A stretch of DNA of 64,000 nt from Xylogone sp. PMI_703 (GCA_021399445.1 JAJTUQ010000004.1:4960001-5024000); one strand, 5' to 3'. Positions 22,721-35,022 are shown, counted from the first letter of the stretch. Notes: generated from the letters alone by a model not told the origin. Translations and numbers: made by a program.

Positions 22721-24131
22721 GGCTTCACTGAAAGTCTAGAGGAAGGGTTGAAGTTTGGAATGTTGGAAATAAGAAGACTGAGGGAAGTTGCAGGCCACAA
22801 GCTTGGCTTGGTGAGCCAAAAGAATTTATTTCAGCTACGGACCGGAATCTCTGGGACTGCGAAGGGTTCGGTTCGGAGGGAAGTGCAGCGTCATTTCCCA
22901 CAGGGCTAGAATCTGACTAATGCCACTCAAGCCATCTGTCTGGGGCGCGTGCGAGAGATTTCGAAGCAGCGGACAAGCAGATCCAGAAATCTGAGTCTGG
23001 TATGATTATCAACGATTAGCCAACAGCTTTCCACCGGTAGTGGACGAGAATAAGAAACGGGGCCTCGCGTTTACAGAAGCCCGTCTGCCGGGGGGCAATA
23101 CTGTAATGGAAAAGGCCCTGGAGGGAAACCGACCTGCTGGCTCTGCATGCGCCGGGCGCTTCGGAGTCAGCCCAACACAACACAAACCACACCAACCACA
23201 CCGATTAACCGCATGAGGAAGTGCGCGATGGATAATCTGATCTTCCGATGGCCGAGGCCGAGGCAGCGGAAATAGAGCGACGGAATGGAATTCTGCTGGT
23301 TGGCCACATGATTTGCGCTCAAACCATCAAATCATCGAGAGAGGAACCCAGAGGCAAACACACTACCACCGTGAGCACTTACCAAGGTCCCAAGTTTTTG
23401 CTCACACGATGCCGAATACTGCCATCGTGATGATTTACCGGCATAAGCAAATCCAAATTGCTCTGGTGCAGCGGCACACGATGCGGCAGATCTACGGATG
23501 CCGCATCGTGCCGTCTGGTTTTTCTGGATGGCTCGATCCAGACATTTCACTCATCCGAACGAGGCGTCACAGAATGCTCGAGCAACGATCACCGCTGTTC
23601 TGCAAGGAGTCACACTCGGGCTTGGGTGCTGGGTGCTTTATTTATATCCCAGCGAACAGGTTGTACATCGGTGCTTAGTAAAATGGTGAAGGGGGGAAGA
23701 TAAAATGTGCTCTTGTGGCCGACTGCAGTACGGATTAGTGATGGGACATGACTGGACAACGGACAACGTTCGCTGTGCAGACTTCCATGAATGGGGTTCT
23801 TTCTCCAGTTGAGTTACCGGTTGTACCGTAGCCAGGACAGCCAGTGGATGCTGTACAATCCGTCGAGTCCCGGTAAGTTGTGCCATAATACACAGTACAG
23901 TACAGTGTAACTGCGGCTTCGATCCGAGGACCCCGCGCCTCGTATCTCCGTACACCACAGTCCGTACTCCTGCTATGATGACACGACCCGGATAATTCCC
24001 CCGCAGAGCTCAATTCAACAAATCTCATCTAATCACCGAAATCGTTCGTATTTTGTATACCAGTGCTGCTTCTGCACCGAGTATCTTCATGTAATTGGGC
24101 CTTGGATAGTCCTTTTGTTTTCTCTTATTCC
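22721..24131. other. Spacer between divergent genes
   Basis: About 1.4 kb between the starts of the Sec14-like and MoCF-domain genes. The part at 23490-23960 has several CAGTAC/GTACTG-like words (for example around 23890-23960). Short overlapping open frames on both strands show no domains. Confidence 0.35.
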
Positions 24132-25457
24132 ATGTTCGCGCGAATCTCTCAGCTTGCAAGACACTACTCGCGCCCTCTCCCCAACTACGCCCATACCTCC
24201 GCTGCCGCCGCCGTCAACGGAGCAAAGCACCTCATGGCGACCACTGCAACTCCGGACGAGAAGAACACTCGCACAATTCGAACAGCGGCATGTCTGATTA
24301 TTGGAGATGAGGTTCTTGGTGGAAAGGCAGGTATCCTCAAATTTGCCGTTCAACTATTCCAGAGCAACTTCTGTAAAGATGGAAAGCTAACTTGTATATA
24401 CAATGGGCAGACCGTTGACGTATTTCCCGCCAAATACCCACTCTGATACGCCTTTCGATACTGATTGCATTTTGCCCTAGACGAATTCCGCATACATGGC
24501 AAAATTCTGCTTTAAGCTAGGAATGGTATATATATAGCGAGCCAGTTCCGGTTGCCTGGGGGCACGCACACTGACGTTGTGATGCCCAGAACCTGAAGCG
24601 GGTTGAAGTTATCGCCGATGACGAGGACGAAATCGTAGAAGCCGTTCGGCGCATGAGTGACAAGTACGATTTTGTTGTTACGAGCGGTGGAATAGGTCCA
24701 ACGTATGTATACACCTTACTATATATACTTGGTCTTGAAATAGATGTTTGAGAGGAGGCAGCTTACCAAAAGTAGTCACGATGATATAACCTACCAGTCC
24801 ATAGCAAAGGCTTTCGGTCTCAAGTTAAAGCTCCACGAGGAAGCCCACGAGCGCATGAAGAAGCTCTCGCGCCCACATCCCAATCAGCCAAACTTCTCTT
24901 GGGACGTCGATTCTCCTGCCCGTCGCGCCAAGTTGCGCATGGTAGAATTACCATACGACCCAGCACGTGATCTCAAGTTCCAGGCCATTTTCGTTGCCGA
25001 TGATCTCTGGGTACCTATTGCCTGTGTCAATGGCAATGTTCACATCTTGCCTGGTATCCCACGACTATTCGAGAGATTGCTAGAAGGTCTGAAGCCGTTG
25101 TTGTTGCCGCGGTTGGAAGATCCAGAAAAGGGAATCCATCGAATTTTAATCTCAACACCTTTGCCTGAAAGCGAGGTTGCCCCATACTTGACTGAATTGG
25201 CCGAGAGGGTGGAGTCAAAGGGAGTAAAAGTTGGTAGCTACCCTCGGTGGAATAAGGCTACGAATACGGTAACTCTAGTTGGCAGGTAAGAACCCTCTAG
25301 TGACATGTCGATTTAAGAAGACAACGATCTACGTGAGATGCTAATTCTTGTATGCAGGGATGAAGAATTTCTGAAGAGCCTGATTCCCGAGGTAGTTGAA
25401 AACGTGAAAGGCAAGCATGTCTCAGTAGAGGGGGAAGGAGAGGAGGACAAAGAGTAG
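24132..25457 (+). CDS. MoCF/MoaB-domain protein with organelle-type presequence
   Basis: Six exons (24132..24326, 24411..24419, 24481..24525, 24590..24702, 24776..25285, 25358..25457) give 323 aa in phase. The first 35 residues (MFARISQLARHYSRPLPNY...) are Arg/Ser-rich without acidic residues, like a mitochondrial targeting sequence; a second ATG at MATTATPDEKN could give a cytosolic form. The MoCF_biosynth fold is clear: LIIGDEVLGGK, TVDTNSAYMAKFCFKLG, VEVIADDEDEI, VVTSGGIGPTHDD, then a C-terminal part with HILPGIPRLFERL. Such domains bind molybdopterin or, in FLAD1-like proteins, act on FAD/ADP-ribose substrates; the fungal stand-alone protein is of uncertain activity. Exon 1 ends at a GC donor and exon 2 is only 9 nt, chosen because TVD completes the family motif. 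Confidence 0.85.
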
Positions 25458-28400
25458 AAATCGCACCCGGTCCTGCTTCTTGTGGCCATGATCGGGGGTT
25501 GAGTAAAAAGAATTGCAACTTCCAAAGCTGCATTTTCGTAGTGATTACCTTTTAACCAAAGGGTAATACACGTGGTCGTTGCCGTAACTCGTAGTCCAGT
25601 TTTGCCCCACGCCTTCGCGCCCTTTCTAAAAGGTGCAAGTTTGGTTCGATCCCTGCAGGGTCCTTATTATCGTCCAAGAAGCAAAATCGGAAAAGTTAAG
25701 TATCAAAGAATTTTCAAGGACCTGGGTGAAGAAGATGCCTTGTGACTTTTCAAGTCATCAAACATACAGTAGCGTGATCCAGAGTGAAGGTTCCAACGGC
25801 AAGCCGGGTATCAACAGTCATGATGGGGTTTGTACTGTAATAGCCTTGCCAAGAAGAAAGCACAGACTGGTGTCACTCATTTTCTCAGACAGCGCCCTTT
25901 GTAATCATGACCTGAGGACTGAGTATGTCGCTGTATCACGTTAGACTACTGATAGAGTGTTGAGTGTAAAACGGAAACAAAAGCCACATATGACGCAGGT
26001 CCTCTGGAATTGGGTTGAAAAAAAGAAGTGGGTAACTTTAAGAGTGCAAGCTACCGGTACCCCATGTAGCGCGGCCTTCCTTATCCGTACCACTTACCTC
26101 GGAGATTACTTTTTCTAGAACACGAAGAGAAGGAGATGAAACCCCACCTTGAGGCGTTTTCAGTTGTTTCTTTCCTAAACTATTCGCATTTGAAACAAGG
26201 CGTGCGCTGTGGTGTGGTGTGCACGATTGGGGGTGCAGCTAAGTGGGTATATCTTTCTCCCACGCCGAGTGCTCCGTCGTACAGGCCACAGATGCAGCAT
26301 TAGCAATGGCGGGAGTGGTACCGTAGTGATGGTTGGTGGGGTTCATGTATGTTAAAGTATGAGAGTCCCTCCTAGTTTGGATGCGGGATATTGGCTTCAA
26401 GGCAGTTGTTTCTCATCTCTCTATCTGAGCTTATGTTTTGGTATGTCTTGAGAATGGCCAGCTCACCCAGTGAATTAGTCACTGTCGCTTCTGGCGAATT
26501 GCTCTACCTGAGGTACGGTATTAGATATCTGAGCAGCTGTCGGAAACAGGGTTTTCGTGTAAAAGCTTTAGTCAGGCTCTTCACCTCTCCCGTACTGGGC
26601 CTAAAGCCATAACTGTGTCTGAAAACTGTTAGATATAAACGTGTCTCGGAGAAGAGTGGCTGATTTTGTATATGAGGTATTTTCTTGAACAATATTGTAC
26701 ATACCCATTGGCCGCAAGTAGCCAAGATATGTGAACAACCGTGGACTGTTCCAACAATATGAGGCACCAGTGCTTTCCCACATGCAAGCTGACGCCACAA
26801 ATGAAGTCCCAACCATTGCATTTTCCCCAGAAAGAAGAATTTGAGCCTGCCTGTGTGGGTCAGCCATTATGATATCATAGCAATTAAAGACGGCTTCCTT
26901 GAGAGGCTTGGCCGGGACGTAGAAGTTCATTGAGTGACATTGGAGCGGAACCAGAGACGGGATAGGGCCTTTTAGCTCTATCATTATGCGTACGTCAGGG
27001 CCCATGCAGATAAAGTGTTTCAGATACGCCATCCACCAGGCCCTCAGTTTAGCAGATATGAAGAATCAAAAAAAGAAAGAGAGCCCATGACCTTGGACCT
27101 GGTCCCGTAGAAGTCAGCAGCGGTGGCGTTCTGGTGATTGTGGTACTGGATTTATTTGGTAGATCGCGAGATTGAGGAGAATTGATGGGTTTCCCTGGCC
27201 GTTATCTGTGCTCTCGCGGTTCGTTCCCCTGGAACAGCAGGTGCAGTCGCTACCGAGGGGGTTAGCGGACTCCCATCTTCCCTCTCCACACTAATTCGCA
27301 CTCTTCCCTTCCGAGCTGCCACAGGCTTGGGGCGCTGTTGCAACGCAGCAGCCAATAGTGAGGCGTGCGGGCCTGGATGGGTTACGAGTTGATGTGTGAG
27401 CGAGCCAGCAAGAGGATGAAGCACCGATAGCCAGCCAAGGGCATAAGCATTTTGCGCGACCCATGTTTTCTGCAGACTGCACCAGGACATGAACCGGCGG
27501 GACCATGAGCGCCCAAGCACTGGGAGCTGGGACGAATAGGAAATTTCAGCACACTTGCGATCGCGAAGAGGTGCAGGAGTGGACCGGCCGCGCGAAAAGG
27601 GGAGATTTGAGAGATGGAGGATGATCGGGGATGGTGGGGAATAATGCGAGAAGAGATGGTGCTACTACGGTAGTATCTCATAGCTCCAAGAGCGGAAGCT
27701 ACGGATGGATACTACACTCCAGCAAGCAGCAGTCCAGCAAGGAACCCAAATGCACGACCAATCTAAGTACCGTATTTATTTATTTTTACGTTCGACTCTT
27801 GATATTGCCCCCAGAAATAGATTGCCGCCAGAACTTTCTATACATTGCTGCGAATAGATTGCTCATGGTGATGATGGAGGTGGAGGAGGGCAGCAGGACG
27901 AGAAGAGATCAAGTGCAACCCTGTCACACGGTGAACAATGCAACGCGCCAGCCACGGACAATCCTGTGGTCGTGGTGACGATTTGCCCTCGACCACAACC
28001 GCTGCTCCACCACAACGCAACCGCAGCCCCTATTTACAGTACACGCTTGACACGGTACTTCGACTTCGCGACTCGTTCAGTCTGGCACATTTCTTGACTT
28101 TCTGCTGATCCATCTCCTTAGCAGCGTTCGATGCTGCATAGTCAAGCACATCAAGCAGATCGCGACAGATGCGGTTAATTGGACGGTGCAATCATGGCCT
28201 TTACTGTATGAAGCATGTTCCTTCCTGTGAGTAATCGGGAAAACTCAATAGTTTCCAGGAGCTTGGATATTTGCCAGAGGAGGAAGAACACCAGTATCTG
28301 CCCTCTCTTCTGAGCCCGTATCGATGTTGGCTGTCTGTTCGCGGCCCCCAGGTTGGGCTTAACCATTCTGTACGAGAATACCACGATGATTGGCTGTTTG

Positions 28401-30012
28401 ATTGGGATTTACCACCTTCTCATTTATCTCGATGGACGATGGAAGCTTCGAAATAGTCGATAGCGCGTTCAGTGGGTGGAGCAAGGCGCATCCACCCCCT
28501 ATGAACCCTTCTTTTGCTACCGGACGGGTCTCCACTGCTAGTCTACTACCAGCAGCCGCCGTCGAAGTCGAACGACGAGTTGCACCACAGTACGGTATGA
28601 CTGCACTACGGAGTACATAGCGCTGCATCTCAAAGGAGAGTCTCGCCCGATCCACTGTTATCTACACCACCGTGCAGTACAGTCGAGTCCGGTATTACAG
28701 TACAGGATACTCCGTCCAGTGCGGGAATGGAGATAAATGGAAATGGAATACGGAATACCGCAGTAGAAGGTCCAGCGCCGTAGAGGACTCGGGGATGGGG
28801 GCTTGCACCAACATCCATAGGGGCGCCATGGGCAGCCGCCGAGTGCAGGAGAAAGCCACGAGCAGCAGGCCGATGCAGCGAATGTTCTGCTGTACCTCCG
28901 TAGCAACCCACTACTGACTGGACATTGGCTGGAGAGTGCAGTCCCCAGCGCCCGTACTGGTACCTGTCGTCCCGGCCCTCAGACGCCTGCATGGCCCTGG
29001 GATCCTGTGCAGCGCACTCTTCCCAGGGCGGCGCCTCCGTGCACCCTCGATTCAGCGAGCAGAGAGCGAGGAAGAGGAAGGACGATGGCCTGCAGTGCAA
29101 CCATCCACGGGCGGGCCTCGGTGAACGGACACAAGAGGGCGTACGTGCATGCACACATGCATCCTAGATCCAGTAGAATACTGTAGGTATGGGCACGGCA
29201 AGAGCTGCCTCTGCAAGAAAGAAGACACGATATCGACATTACGGGTCAAGAGACAATTACTTTGTAATAAGAGAGAGCTACGGAAATGTACCAAGAGAGG
29301 AGAAGGGAGAGAGCAGAGAGAGTACGGGAAGTACGTACCTAAGTACCTTATGTACAGCCAATGGACGGCCAGGACTGCAGCCCAGCCAGTAACCGGCGCG
29401 CATTGGACCCTGCAACGCTCCTCACCAGCTAATCGTATGACGGCGGCTGTTGAGCCTGGCCACGCCTTGCCCGATGCGGCCCCCCAGCGGTAAGCTCAAG
29501 CGACGCCCTTTTGGCCCTTGGGTGGCTTTTCTCGCCTTTCTGCCTCCTTCGCCGCTGTTTCGTGGGACGCCTGTGGGCGCCAGTAGCCACTAGGTCCGCC
29601 CAGGACTAGCGGCGAGAAGTGCGTGCAGGTGCAGTAGTCCGCCGTACTTACGCAGCACCGGTGCCCCGGCTAGTCCTCTCCCATCCTGTCGCCAGTCCCA
29701 TTATTCCTTCCCTTTCGCCAAACCCGTCCATCCTGTTGAACCTCGACTTTCCTCCCACGACTTCTACCCAATCCTCAGGAACCGCCCAGGACCCAAGCAC
29801 CAGCAATCACCATCGCCTGCTGCATCGCTCTGATCACTGCTTCTGCTCCTGCTTCTGTGTCTGCTCTCGCGTGGTCTTGATTCTTTCTTCCATCGCAAAA
29901 CATTCGCTCTCTTTTCCCTCTCCCTAAGGACAAATAGCGAACCGACTGAGCTGGTCCCTCCCCCCAGCCGACGAGAGTTTGATCTAACGAATATACACAC
30001 ATCAACACAGTC
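25458..30012. other. 4.5-kb gene-poor region upstream of Ras
   Basis: No gene could be supported. There are many short overlapping frames on both strands, the longest about 140-170 aa, none with a known domain. From about 26.2 to 29.5 kb the sequence becomes GC-richer and contains repeated GTAC-centred words (for example around 28590-28710). The last 300 bp before Ras are pyrimidine-rich. Likely 3' UTR of the MoCF gene, intergenic sequence and a long Ras promoter/5' UTR. Confidence 0.4.
29690..29930 (+). promoter_or_regulatory. Pyrimidine-rich upstream tract of the Ras gene
   Basis: A C/T-dominated stretch with repeated TTCTGCTCC-like words lies 80-320 bp before the Ras ATG. CT-rich tracts just upstream of start sites are common in strongly expressed filamentous-fungal genes. 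The role here is inferred. Confidence 0.35.
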
Positions 30013-31131
30013 ATGGCATCCAAGGTAAGTTGTTCATGCATCGACGTGTCTTCAGCACTGCTCGAATACCCTCACTGCAGAACTCAATTGGAAGCTGACT
30101 TGGGTTTCTTTTTTTCCCGCTCGTTTAGTTTCTCAGAGAATACAAGCTCGTGGTTGTAGGTGGCGGTGGAGTAGGAAAATCGTGTTTGACCATCCAGTTG
30201 ATTCAGAGCCACTTCGTCGATGAATATGATCCTACCATCGAAGGTCGGTCGACAGCTTCCTTTCCTTCTACTTCTGATTTCCTTCCTTCATCTTCGCCAA
30301 TGCCTTCGCTCGCAGCCCCCGATTTTCCCATCCCTATCGGTTTGGCAGCTTATCCCTGAGCGAGCTCCTGATTAGATATCCGTGCACCACAAATTCTTTT
30401 AACCCAGTCAAAGAACCCGAAAAGGCTAACATTGCATCGCACATCATAACAGACTCTTACCGCAAGCAGTGTGTCATTGATGATGAGGTCGCCTTATTGG
30501 ATGTCTTAGATACCGCTGGCCAGGAGGAATACTCGGCCATGCGAGAACAGTACATGCGCACCGGTGAAGGTTTCCTCCTGGTCTACAGCATCACCAGCAG
30601 ACAGAGCTTCGAGGAAATCATGACCTTCCAGCAACAGATATTGAGGGTTAAGGACAAGGACTACTTCCCCATCATCGTTGTCGGCAACAAGTGCGATTTG
30701 GAAGGCGAGAGACAAGTTTCAAAGCAAGGTAAGCAAGCTCTTTACTCTGATTTGGCGCCGGCATACCTCATCGATTCACTCCCGAGATTTATCGGCATTG
30801 CCATCGTCAATGTCCTAGTCTTCTCTCACCGCCTGTTATATCTCGTGTTCCAGAGCAGTGTCTCGCTGACAATTATTTTCCAATTACAGAGGGTGAGGCG
30901 TTAGCACGTTCATTCAACTGCAAGTTCATCGAGACATCGGCCAAGTCACGCATCAACGTCGACAACGCCTTCTACGATATTGTACGCGAGATTAGACGCT
31001 ACAACAAGGAGATGTCCGGCTACCCCTCTGGCGGACCAGCAGGTGCCAGCAATGGTGGTCCCGCAGGCAAGATGGAGGTTGGAGAGGGTGAGCAAGAGGC
31101 AGGATGCTGCGGAGGCTGCGTGATAATGTAA
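30013..31131 (+). CDS. Ras GTPase (RasA / Ras-1 type)
   Basis: Four exons (30013..30024, 30129..30243, 30453..30728, 30890..31131) encode 214 aa; the first coding exon is only 12 nt (Met-Ala-Ser-Lys). All Ras motifs are intact: P-loop GGGGVGKS at residues 15-22, effector region YDPTIEDSY about 37-45, DTAGQ at 62-66, NKCD and ETSAK. Residues equivalent to human Gly12, Gly13 and Gln61 are wild type. The C-terminus ends in CCGGCVIM: a CaaX box for prenylation with upstream cysteines that may be palmitoylated. The protein is a membrane-anchored switch controlling growth, polarity and cAMP/MAPK signalling in fungi. Introns 2 and 3 (209 and 161 nt) are long for this window. The gene stands alone between two gene-poor stretches. 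Confidence 0.97.
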
Positions 31132-32916
31132 AAGATGGTGATGGCTTTTTTTTTTTTAGAATGTGCAGCGGAGGAAACTTTTAACGTTGGTCTGATATTC
31201 TTTTGTAATCCATGAGGGGGGCATGTCTTCAAAAATGATGGCGTGGGATATGGTGCTGAACAAATATGGTTTATTGCTTTTTTGCGAGGAAGAAATTCAA
31301 AAAGAATTCTTATGGCTTGGAGGTACGAAGGAAAAAGAGAAAGAGGGGAGGTGAGATGAGCAACACATGATGAAAGCTCTCCACTCCCCCTTCTCTTTGG
31401 CATGCCGCGCCGAGGAAGGGAAAACCCCCCGGCATATTGAGAACATTTTTGTTCTGCTTATTTTGTTTCCCTTTGTGTCAGCAAGCAAAGGCGCGAGATG
31501 TTCTTAAAAAGGGAAACAAGGGTCACCACAGGCACGCTATGTCATGCAGCATCCGAGAAAGCATTTTTCTGAAAGATACACTTCTTTGTTTTTTGTCTTT
31601 TGCATTTCCTTGTTCCCTTTTTTTTCCTTTTTACCCTTTCCCAGTTATTTTTGATCTTGCCCGTGTTCGGTGCTTGGTCCTAGTGGAATCAATTCAGATA
31701 TTTAGGAGAGGGGAAGGGAATCGGGTATATCCAGAGTAGTGAGAAGAAAGTAGTGAGGAAGGAGGGATTTGAATAGGTGATCTTGGGTCTCGGGGGTTTT
31801 CCTTCTATACCAGGGGTGCTTTCATCCTGCCATAGCCAACGGGACTGCCGGTACATTTATGTTTTCGTGGCCTCGCGTGACGTGGGTTGCAAATCCCCAA
31901 ATTCATTCCTGTTACATATATGTTGATGTGTTTTCTTCTTCCATGCCCCCGTTTACCCGCAAGTCACGCAAAATCATCATGTCATAGTTTGATAGTCCTT
32001 GGTGTTGTTTTTGTTATTTTGGAAGGGACTACCAGGTCTCTTTGACCTCTTTCATGGCTACTTTTTGCGTTTGCTTTGTTATCACTTCCCGTGCATCGCT
32101 TGCTTTTTGCTTTTTGTATTACTCATGTTTGTATGTGCGTCTTTCAAAAGAGCCAATTAGATCTTGATGTTGAACAGGAACGGAGTTTTTTCTTTTTTCT
32201 ACTCTATTTTTCCTCGTCTATCTGCTTAAACATTTTGGTCCTCGTTATATGCAGTTTGTGTCTGTGCCATTAAGCCTATTAACCATTGGTTAAGGCTTAA
32301 ACTGTTGAGTCCCGTATAAGTACGGTATTGCCATCTCCCGTAAAGCTTGGCCCGACTTGGCCCTGGACTCTTCGAGTTTTCCACATCTTTTATGTCCCGT
32401 CTGATCCACGTGGTAAGTGACTAGGGTCCGAAGTTTTGTACCTGTACCTGCCGCCTCATCTCGATCCTTTCTTTTATGCATTACAAATATTAACATAATG
32501 ATATCACTACATAAAAAGCAAGAAACAGCGCATCCTAAGTCTTGGACCCGACTAGTACCTCTACTTCCTTTTAGACCTTGGATAAGATAGCTTTGTCACT
32601 TTTCTTTGCGCGCCACCTTCCCCCCCGAAGCTTTCGTGCGACAGATTTTGTTTCTTAGTGGCGTGTTGGGACTTGAAGAAAGCTTAGAAAAGGATTGGTC
32701 ACACTAGTGTGCATATTCTTGAGAACTTTGTGAAGAATCAAAACTTTTGAAACACAGATTATATAAACTTATTTACAGAACTAATCTTATAAAAAATCTC
32801 ACGGTGATAATCACATGACAACGAGCAGTGCTATGAGGACATGCCGCTGCAGGATATTACAAAAGATATCAAGGCTTTTCGAAATATAGAGTCTATCCTG
32901 TGTGTATTTTGATAAT
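31132..32916. other. Gene-poor region downstream of Ras
   Basis: About 1.8 kb, T-rich on the plus strand, with an oligo-T run just after the Ras stop (about 31145-31158) and further T-rich blocks near 31560-31660 and 32080-32230. It probably includes the Ras 3' UTR. No gene was recognised. Confidence 0.4.
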
Positions 32917-33560
32917 CTAAGGCATAACCCTAGTAGGGTCCCGCGGGAACATACTCGTACGTCTAATGTTTGGAAGTCCCAAGTAGAATTGCACGATCCG
33001 CTCCAGCCCAAGCCCACCTTCGGCATGAGGTGCACATCCATACTTGAAGCCGGCAACGTAATCCTTCAATCCCGCCTGCTCAGGATCCATATTGAGTTCC
33101 CGGATCATTTGGACGAGGAGCTCATGAGAGTGGATGCGCTGGGCTCCTGAACAGATTTCTTGGCCTCGCATGAACAAATCGTACGAGTTCGAGTAGTTTT
33201 CTGGATCTGTGGAAGATGGCATTGATAGAATGGGCGAAGAGATTGGGGGAATTGATCAAGTGTGAAAAAGTCGGAGCCGTACTACAGGAAAAACATTGAT
33301 TAGTACTCAGTAATAGGGCAGGTCAAGAGGAGAAGCTCAAATAGAGATCATACCTTTTCGAGGACAAGCTAGCCTTTTCAAGGAGCTTGAAAGGTTGTAT
33401 CGGATAAACCTTGCGGATCGGCTCCGTTTCGTTGCTGTAACGCTCTTGGAGACCCTTGAAAATGAAGAGCATCAACGACTCCAGCAGGTCTACAACTTCA
33501 TGGTGGTCTTCTTCAAATTCCATTTCAAGATCAAGGCCATACATGAAATATTATGTGCTA
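32917..33560 (-). pseudogene. Aspartyl-tRNA synthetase C-terminal relic
   Basis: Three blocks on the minus strand match the C-terminal catalytic half of eukaryotic cytosolic aspartyl-tRNA synthetase. The first (33541..33354) has GLDLEMEFEEDHHEVVDLLE and FIFKGLQERY. A second after an intron-like gap (33281 downward) has [19 protein letters not shown]. The third (to 32917) has [20 protein letters not shown] and motif 3, [20 protein letters not shown], ending with a stop. Upstream of about 33560 the match ends, so two thirds of the enzyme, including start, anticodon-binding domain and motif 2, are absent. Some 40-50 residues between the first two blocks are missing, and a one-base shift separates RPFY from MPSSTDP. 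It lies 209 bp downstream of PI31. I conclude it is a decayed partial copy; a sequencing error could explain the shift but not the truncation. Confidence 0.8.
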
Positions 33561-33769
33561 CTATTACTGTACAGCTGATCCATGCTTTAGCTGTCTTCAC
33601 GCTACTGATAATGCTCGCGGTCCTGTAGGTCATGAAATGATGAATATAAAATTCCAATTTTCATATACACATATACGCATGCCTTTTGCTGATAAGAACG
33701 CCAAATAATAAGAATGAATAATAAAATACGGCCACCCAATTTCACTAATATGAAGATACGATCATAACC

Positions 33770-35022
33770 TTATATGAAATCACCGCTGCCAAACCCACCG
33801 AAAGGATTCGGCGGCCGTCCACCAGCGCCCCTCTGTGGTCCATCACCGGGCCCTAAAGGATCGTACCTCGCGCCAGGTGGAGCCTGAGGGTCATACGGCC
33901 CTCCTCCTTGACCTCGTCCCCCAAACAATGGATCATCAAACGTTGGGTGCATTCCTCCACCTCCAGGTCTAGGTAGTCCACCTCCACCGACGAAGCTCCC
34001 TCGTAACGGATCATGTGGACCTAGGCCTGGGGGGTTCAAATCATCGTGGCCAATGTTGAATGGTGACCTACCGGAGCCAGCTCCAGGAAATGCACCTAAG
34101 GGGCGAAGAGGCCGGTTGAGATCGTACTCGTCGTCGAAACCTGGGGGAGGAAAGTCACCTTGTGGTATTGGACGTCGGGGCGCGGCTGCGAGAGGGTCGT
34201 CAAAGGGGTAAGGACGCGCGGGTTGCGGGAGGGGATCATGGGGCGGAGGACGGCGGGATGATGAAGCTGCTTCTCGCTCTTCCCGAGCATCTCTGCGTGC
34301 GTCACTCGCGGCCTCCTCGTAGCCCTCTTTTTGGAGGCTTGGAACGAGTTTCTGGATTATAGTTATCTTGTAAAGTGATGCAAGGTCTGTTGTACTCGGG
34401 GGTTAGTCTGAGAACGATATGATATGAGAGAAGACTAAAAGACGACGCTTTACCTTGAATACGTGAGGGAGAAATGAACACCTCCTGTAGTTTAGATTCA
34501 AGGCCAGTCCGGTCTTCTTGGCCATCTTCTCCTATCTTTATCCGTAATGGGAGAGCTGCTGATGAAATGTAGTCCTTTGCAGTAATTTCAAATCTAGTGA
34601 TCCTCTCATCACCAAGCCCAATACCACGGATCTCAGCCTTTCCTCCTAGTCGATCGATCTTAATGACATACTGCATTGAAGATTGCGAGTGTGCATAGAG
34701 AAATGAGTGTGAGCCGTATGAAGAGTTCCATTTGTGTAAAAGCCTTGGAGCCGAGCGTTGGCATTCTTCCTCTGCTTCAATGTTAGTTTCCGAGCACAGT
34801 AGTATATACGAGGAATATATATGGAAATATCCTACCATTTTTATCACCTTCACCAAATCCTATTAGGCGAAATCCAACTGCTATCATGCAGGCATGTGCG
34901 AATAGCGCAATAGCTTCGTAGGAACTGCTTATATCTGAGTTTGTATCGCCTGGTGCATGGGTGGGTAAAGCTTCTGCCATGAGCTTGAGGACGTTATCTG
35001 TATTAAGCGGATTATTGACCAT
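33770..35022 (-). CDS. PI31-type proteasome regulator
   Basis: Exons 35022..34836, 34771..34454 and 34386..33770 encode 373 aa. The N-terminal half has the PI31 FP-like fold (LFAHACMIAVGFRLIGFGE, then HSFLYAHSQSSMQYVIKIDRLGGKAEI and KLQEVFISPSRIQDLASLYK). The C-terminal half is a Pro/Gly/Asp-rich tail with repeated FDDPL and DPLGP-type motifs. PI31 binds the 20S proteasome and F-box proteins and modulates 20S/26S assembly or transport. The protein ends in GSGDFI, without an evident HbYX motif. The first intron ends at a tandem NAGNAG acceptor (exon 2 may start at 34774 or 34771), which would add or remove one residue. It is divergent from the YVC1-type channel gene with 468 bp between starts. 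Confidence 0.87.

Noticed and set aside
25636..25665. Sequence resembling a tRNA B box (GGTTCGATCC)
   Set aside because: The flanking bases do not form a T stem and no convincing A box or anticodon arm is upstream, so it is not a tRNA gene.
26601..27032. 143-aa minus-strand frame in the gene-poor block
   Set aside because: No recognisable family and many other frames overlap it on both strands.
28630..29154. 174-aa minus-strand frame in a GC-rich region
   Set aside because: Composition-driven; several overlapping frames in all phases, no motif.
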